A DNA stretch of 46,940 nt. Origin: Clostridiales bacterium (GTDB lineage Bacteria > Bacillota > Clostridia > TANB77 > CAG-508). Positions 43,660-46,940 of this stretch are shown here, piece after piece. A program made the position numbers and the translations under genes. How positions within the stretch are numbered: the first letter of the stretch is position 1; each line of letters opens with the position of its first letter. The DNA is taken from NCBI GenBank assembly GCA_015056485.1, contig SVGD01000011.1, positions 1-46,940 on the forward strand. The letters run 5' to 3'. The notes beneath the pieces are model-generated. The model did not search any database. It saw only the letters and a list, made by a program, of their open reading frames with translations, and was not told where the DNA came from.

Positions 43660-43980
43660 AGGGAAAATTTAGAAATATTTAAAATAATAACTTCTTATTT
43701 AATAACAGCTTTTCTAGGTGCTGGAATGGGATTTATAACAACTAGAGTAAAGAAAAATAGAAAAAAAGAGAAAGCAATAGAAGAAGGAGTACAAGCATTA
43801 TTAAGGAATGAACTTGTACGAAGATATAGAGAGTATGAAACAAAAGGAGAGTTATCGATATTAGATAAAGAAAATATTGAGGCTATGTTTATTCAATATG
43901 AGAATTTAGGTGGAAATGGAACAGTAAAACATTTAATGGAAGAACTATTAAGTTTACCAACTAAAGTTATAAAAGGGTAG
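43660..43980 (+). CDS. Small membrane protein in the lysis module, AGG start
   Basis: 106 residues; AGGTG, then AGG 43660 gives (M)ENLEIFKIITSYLITAFLGAGMG with one N-terminal transmembrane helix. The soluble part (ALLRNELVRRYREYETKG, then NIEAMFIQYENLGGNGTV) is a frequent phage protein near holins. Starting at ATG 43726 would remove the membrane helix. Confidence 0.7.
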   Translation, partial: RENLEIFKIITSYLITAFLGAGMGFITTRVKKNRKKEKAIEEGVQALLRNELVRRYREYETKGELSILDKENIEAMFIQYENLGGNGTVKHLMEELLSLPTKVIKG

Positions 43981-43992
43981 GAGGAAAAAAGT

Positions 43993-44298
43993 AGGGAATA
44001 TTTATTAATAGGAATAATTGCAATAATAGTTTTTATTGTATTGATATTAATTTTAAAAGTAGAATCTTTTAGGAATAGAGCAAATGCTTTGTTTTTGGAG
44101 GCTGAGAAAAATGTAACAGAAGATAAATTTCAATATGTTTATGATAATTTATATGATTATGTACCAACAATTATAAGAATATTTATAACAGATGAAACAT
44201 TTAAAGAAATAGTTCAATTTTTATATGACAATACTAGAAAGATTGCAAAAGATTTGCTAGATGACGGAAAATTAAATAAATCGAATAAGGGGGAATAA
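43993..44298 (+). CDS. Holin (LL-H type), AGG start
   Basis: 101 residues; GGAGG, 8 bases, AGG 43993 gives (M)EYLLIGIIAIIVFIVLILIL, an N-terminal membrane helix lost if a later start is used. The C-terminal helical part (AEKNVTEDKFQYVYDNLYDYVP) matches LL-H-type holins. It lies before the amidase. Confidence 0.7.
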   Translation, partial: REYLLIGIIAIIVFIVLILILKVESFRNRANALFLEAEKNVTEDKFQYVYDNLYDYVPTIIRIFITDETFKEIVQFLYDNTRKIAKDLLDDGKLNKSNKGE

Positions 44299-44301
44299 TA
44301 T

Positions 44302-45144
44302 AGGAAAATTGCAATAGATGCAGGACACGGATATAATACACCAGGAAAAAGAACACCAGATGGAATAAGAGAATGGACTTTGAATAATAAGGTAGCTAAC
44401 TATTTAGCTGAATATTTAAAAGGGTATGCAACAACATTTAGAGTTGATGATACAACAGGAAAAACAGATGTTAAATTAACTACAAGAAGAAATACAGCAA
44501 TTAATAAAGGTGCTAATTTATTAATATCAATTCATCATAATGCTTTTACTGGAAAATGGAATAATGCAACAGGAACAGAAGTATTTAGACATTCATTATA
44601 TGCACATAAAGATACAAAGAAATTAGCAAAAAGAATGTCTGAATTAATATCAAAAGAAACAGGATTAAAAAACAGGGGAAGTAAGACGGCATTATTTACT
44701 GTAATAGCTACATCTAAAATTCCGTGTTTATTATGTGAAGGTGGTTTTATGGACGGCAATTATGATTATAAACTTATTTTGTCTGACATAGGACAAAGAG
44801 CTTATGCAAAGGGAGTTGCAGATGCTATAATAGAATATTATAATCTAAAAAAAGAAACAGTAGAAAATAAGCCTAAAACTTCTCAATACACAAAAGGGTT
44901 ATACAAAACATTATATAATATGAAAGTAAGAACAGGTGCAGGAACTAATTATAGAGCTAAGAAAAAAAGCGAACTAACAAAAGACGGACAAAAGAATGCC
45001 ACTATAACAGGTTGCTATAAAAAAGGAACTATATTTACAGCACAAAATATAATAAATAATTCAGATGGTTCTGTTTGGGCGAAGTCTCCAAGTGGTTATA
45101 TTTGTATTAAAGATAAAAAACAAGTATATTGCAAGAAAGTTTAA
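44302..45144 (+). CDS. N-acetylmuramoyl-L-alanine amidase endolysin, AGG start
   Basis: 280 residues; GGGGG, 8 bases, AGG 44302 gives (M)KIAIDAGHGYNTPGK, the exact start of Amidase_3 enzymes. DAGHG holds the first zinc histidine; SIHHNAF and CEGGFMDG hold the second histidine and the glutamate. The next ATG (44380) lies after the first histidine and would kill the enzyme. C-terminal SH3-like domain (GLYKTLYNMKVRTGAGTNY). It cleaves peptidoglycan for lysis. Confidence 0.92.
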   Translation, partial: RKIAIDAGHGYNTPGKRTPDGIREWTLNNKVANYLAEYLKGYATTFRVDDTTGKTDVKLTTRRNTAINKGANLLISIHHNAFTGKWNNATGTEVFRHSLYAHKDTKKLAKRMSELISKETGLKNRGSKTALFTVIATSKIPCLLCEGGFMDGNYDYKLILSDIGQRAYAKGVADAIIEYYNLKKETVENKPKTSQYTKGLYKTLYNMKVRTGAGTNYRAKKKSELTKDGQKNATITGCYKKGTIFTAQNIINNSDGSVWAKSPSGYICIKDKKQVYCKKV

Positions 45145-45201
45145 AATGTTCTAACATACTACCTGTAAATAAGGTAAGGAACTATATTAATAAAAAAATA
45201 A

Positions 45202-45247
45202 AAGCCTTTAAAAACGATTCTCGTAAGTCGTTTTTAAGGCTTATTTT
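45202..45247. terminator. Terminator at the end of the late operon
   Basis: AAGCCTTTAAAAACGA / TCGTTTTTAAGGCTT, a 14-15-bp stem with one bulge and T-rich flanks, shared by the late operon and the converging gene at 45234. Confidence 0.85.
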
Positions 45248-45452
45248 TATCTTCTCTACAAAATTTCTCTTTTAATTTTTTAGCTTGTGATTCTGAAAAT
45301 CTATCATTCATTTGTGCCATGTTAATCAACATTACTACATCATTCCAAGATTCACGAGAGTAAGTTTCTTTTGCAGAATGTTCAACATAATTTACTATTG
45401 CTTCAAAAACATAATATGGTATATTAAATTCTTCATTTATTTTATTTTTCAT
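45234..45452 (-). CDS. Small hypothetical protein
   Basis: 72 residues, ATG after AGTAGGTGATTTATAT. Helical; no recognised domain. It has its own promoter and operator at 45477-45508, so it is probably expressed in the lysogen. ATG start. Confidence 0.55.
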   Translation of the reverse strand: MKNKINEEFNIPYYVFEAIVNYVEHSAKETYSRESWNDVVMLINMAQMNDRFSESQAKKLKEKFCREDKNKP

Positions 45453-45476
45453 ATATAAATCACCTACTCAATATTA

Positions 45477-45508
45477 ATAATAAAGTATTTGTTGCCAATT
45501 GTCAACAA
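45477..45508 (-). promoter_or_regulatory. Promoter with overlapping palindromic operator
   Basis: On the minus strand TTGACA (45505-45500), 17 bases, TATTAT (45482-45477). The near-perfect dyad TTGTTGCCAATTGTCAACAA (45489-45508) covers the -35 and spacer. One of the neighbouring XRE proteins is a likely ligand. Confidence 0.75.
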
Positions 45509-45568
45509 ATGTAAATGATTATTCTGTTAAAATTTCTTTAAATAGAAATAATATTTAAAGGGGTTTTT

Positions 45569-45817
45569 GTGGTGGAAAGAGATTTATCAGAAGCTATTAG
45601 AATAAGAATAAATAATTTAATGAAAGAAAATGATTTAAATGAATCAAAATTAAGTACACTTGCTGGAATATCTAGGTCTACGATTTCTAGATTTTTAAAG
45701 AAGGAAAGAAAGTATTTAAGAATAGATGTTATTGAATATATTTGTGAGGGGTTAAATATAAAATTGAAAGATTTTTTTGACGATCCAATATTCGACAATA
45801 TTAATATCACGGAATAA
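45569..45817 (+). CDS. XRE-family regulator
   Basis: 82 residues; start GTG 45569 or GTG 45572 after AAAGGGG. HTH: SKLSTLAGISRSTISRFLKKERKYLRID. Diverges from the 45234 gene with the operator between them, fitting autoregulation. Confidence 0.75.
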   Translation: MVERDLSEAIRIRINNLMKENDLNESKLSTLAGISRSTISRFLKKERKYLRIDVIEYICEGLNIKLKDFFDDPIFDNINITE

Positions 45818-45845
45818 ACCTTATAAAAGATAGGGTTTATTTTTT

Positions 45846-46184
45846 TTATTTTTTTAGTTCTCTTGGTTTAAAAATAAGGTTCATAAGTAAATCAATAACT
45901 CTACTAACTTCTAAAACTTCTGGAGAATGTATGCCGTGCATTTCAATTCTAGCATCTAATTCTTCTTTTAACTCATCTATATCTAATTTTGTATAGAATA
46001 AGTCTTTTACATTCACTGATAAAGCATCAGCTATTATACCTAATGTTTTCATTGTAGGGTTGTATTTTCGATTACCTTCTAAATCTTTTATATATGCAGG
46101 AGAAAGTTTTGTTTTTTTACTTAATTGATTTACACTTATTCCTTTATTTTTTCTTACTTGTTTAATTACAAATACGTACATCAT
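45846..46184 (-). CDS. XRE-family regulator
   Basis: 112 residues from ATG 46184 (a second ATG at 46181), 11-14 bases after GGAGG. N-terminal HTH (GISVNQLSKKTKLSPAYIKDLEGNR), C-terminal helices. Converges with the other XRE gene. May belong to a neighbouring element. Confidence 0.75.
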   Translation of the reverse strand: MMYVFVIKQVRKNKGISVNQLSKKTKLSPAYIKDLEGNRKYNPTMKTLGIIADALSVNVKDLFYTKLDIDELKEELDARIEMHGIHSPEVLEVSRVIDLLMNLIFKPRELKK

Positions 46185-46283
46185 AATACTAAATACCTCC
46201 TTTTTCGACATACACATTCTATAACAAATATTTCCAGTTGTCTAGAGTCGGCTTGTAGCAACCCTTTTGTCGAAATATTTTGC

Positions 46284-46312
46284 TTGACCATAATTTGCTA
46301 TGGGGGTATAAT
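46284..46312 (+). promoter_or_regulatory. Strong rightward promoter
   Basis: TTGACC (46284-46289), 17 bases, TATAAT (46307-46312), divergent from the XRE gene at 46184. Drives the hairpin at 46318 and the small gene at 46442. Confidence 0.75.
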
Positions 46313-46317
46313 AAAAA

Positions 46318-46353
46318 GAGGGGGAGTCTGCCTTAGAAACAAAACTCTCCCTC
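46318..46353 (+). promoter_or_regulatory. 5' leader hairpin
   Basis: GAGGGGGAGT / ACTCTCCCTC, 10 bp with one G-T pair and a 16-base loop, at the very start of the transcript. It lacks a T tract directly behind, so a leader structure rather than a terminator. TATACTT/AAGTATA follows. Confidence 0.5.
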
Positions 46354-46441
46354 ATAGGTCGATATACTTTTGCAAGTATATACACATTTAGTATATCTTC
46401 TAAAAGTATATTTGTCAATATTTTTTTATGGGAGGTATATA

Positions 46442-46579
46442 GTGAATGAGAAGGAGTTTAATGAACTTACAAAAGAGATTTCTATAAGATTCGGAGTTGA
46501 TATAGAAATAGTAAAAGTAGTTCTGGTTAAAATGGGGGCTTTACCAGAAAAACTTGACAAGAAAACAAATGAAAAATAG
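46442..46579 (+). CDS. 45-residue hypothetical protein
   Basis: GTG start after GGAGGTATATA. Helical (MNEKEFNELTKEISIRFGVD). No family recognised. Followed by an AT-rich non-coding region to the window end. Confidence 0.5.
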   Translation: MNEKEFNELTKEISIRFGVDIEIVKVVLVKMGALPEKLDKKTNEK

Positions 46580-46940
46580 TAGGAAAATTTTAAAAAATTG
46601 CTAAAAAGAAAAAGTGTAAAAAACATAAAAAAAACTTAAAAAAACTACTAAAAAATACTTGAAATTTTTTGTCCAGTATTTCGTCCAGTAGTAGCAAAAA
46701 AGAACAGTGAAGAATAGAAAAGAGTAGAAAAGAAAAAATCCCGAAAAATAGCCATTTTTTAAAAGCATAAAAGAACATAAAAGTGTAAAAAAGAGTTGGA
46801 TATGTCCAGCCCAGCCACATTCGTTAAGATGGGAAAGTACTGGAAACAGTGCTTTTTTTATTTTCAAAAAGCAAAAGTCCAGTATTCTGTCCAGTAGTAA
46901 GATTTTAAAAATTAAAAACGGATGGGATAAAATGTAAAAT
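46580..46940. repeat. AT-rich non-coding region with two GTCCAGTA pairs
   Basis: No gene is visible. GTCCAGTA occurs at 46671-46678 and 46683-46690, then at 46877-46884 and 46889-46896, each pair 12 bases apart. Between them are GTAAAAAAGA/ATAAAAGA-type purine runs like those at 24120-24200. This resembles the origin-like region upstream of the initiator-like gene. Confidence 0.5.

Noticed and set aside
15849..44302. Explaining AGG starts by a general AGG-to-Met reassignment of the host
   Set aside because: AGG codons within the C5 methyltransferase fall on invariant arginines, and the CCU tRNA has initiator rather than elongator features.
7036..45200. A defined attL/attR pair
   Set aside because: I could not find a convincing identical core by eye at both ends; a computed alignment of 6990-7060 against 45145-46940 would be needed.

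Overview
The window is very AT-rich, with AGGAGG-type ribosome binding sites, dense co-directional operons and AGA as the usual arginine codon. This points to a low-GC Firmicute (Clostridia, Bacilli or a relative of Mollicutes). Positions 1-7004 look chromosomal: a nitroreductase, a CDP-alcohol phosphatidyltransferase, an ECF sigma factor with a membrane tail, several small membrane-anchored proteins and an XRE regulator with membrane segments. From 7036 (tyrosine integrase) to about 45144 (amidase) lies a complete siphovirus-type prophage. Positions 45234-46940 hold small regulators and an AT-rich repeat region.

Phage layout: integrase and LexA-like repressor leftward; from 9803 rightward an early operon (small HTH protein, PD-(D/E)XK nuclease, Rad52-like annealing protein, replication HTH protein, primase-like protein, helicase, adenine and cytosine methyltransferases, RusA resolvase, small terminase). 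A leftward accessory operon with RadC follows (20364-23799), then a long origin-like regulatory region (23800-24770), a replication-initiator-like gene, a tRNA cluster (25761-26226) and the late genes: large terminase, portal, scaffold, capsid, connectors, tail tube, tail chaperones, tape measure, tail and fibre proteins, two holin-like proteins and the amidase.

The main discovery is a non-standard translation system. Twenty-two rightward phage genes (15849-44302) have no plausible ATG/GTG/TTG start. Each has AGG where the start codon belongs, usually 6-10 bases after a Shine-Dalgarno sequence. The same phage encodes at 25761-25835 a tRNA with the features of a bacterial initiator tRNA (C1 x U72 mismatch, A11-U24 pair, CUNNUAA anticodon loop, AGGUC variable loop), but its anticodon is CCU instead of CAU, the complement of AGG. 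Early and lysogeny genes keep ATG/GTG/TTG; methylation, resolvase, packaging, structural and lysis genes use AGG. I infer a private initiation channel that gates late expression.

A second recoding event runs through the same phage. Every in-frame CGG I could find in its genes (five: 10093, 18952, 26962, 34717, 36863) is a +1 frameshift point at which CGGN must be read as one residue, best glycine. Affected are the first early gene, motif X of the cytosine methyltransferase, the Walker A of the large terminase, the tail-assembly chaperone and the tape measure. No CGG was seen used as a normal arginine codon. No tRNA for CGGN was recognised in the window, so its decoder is unknown.
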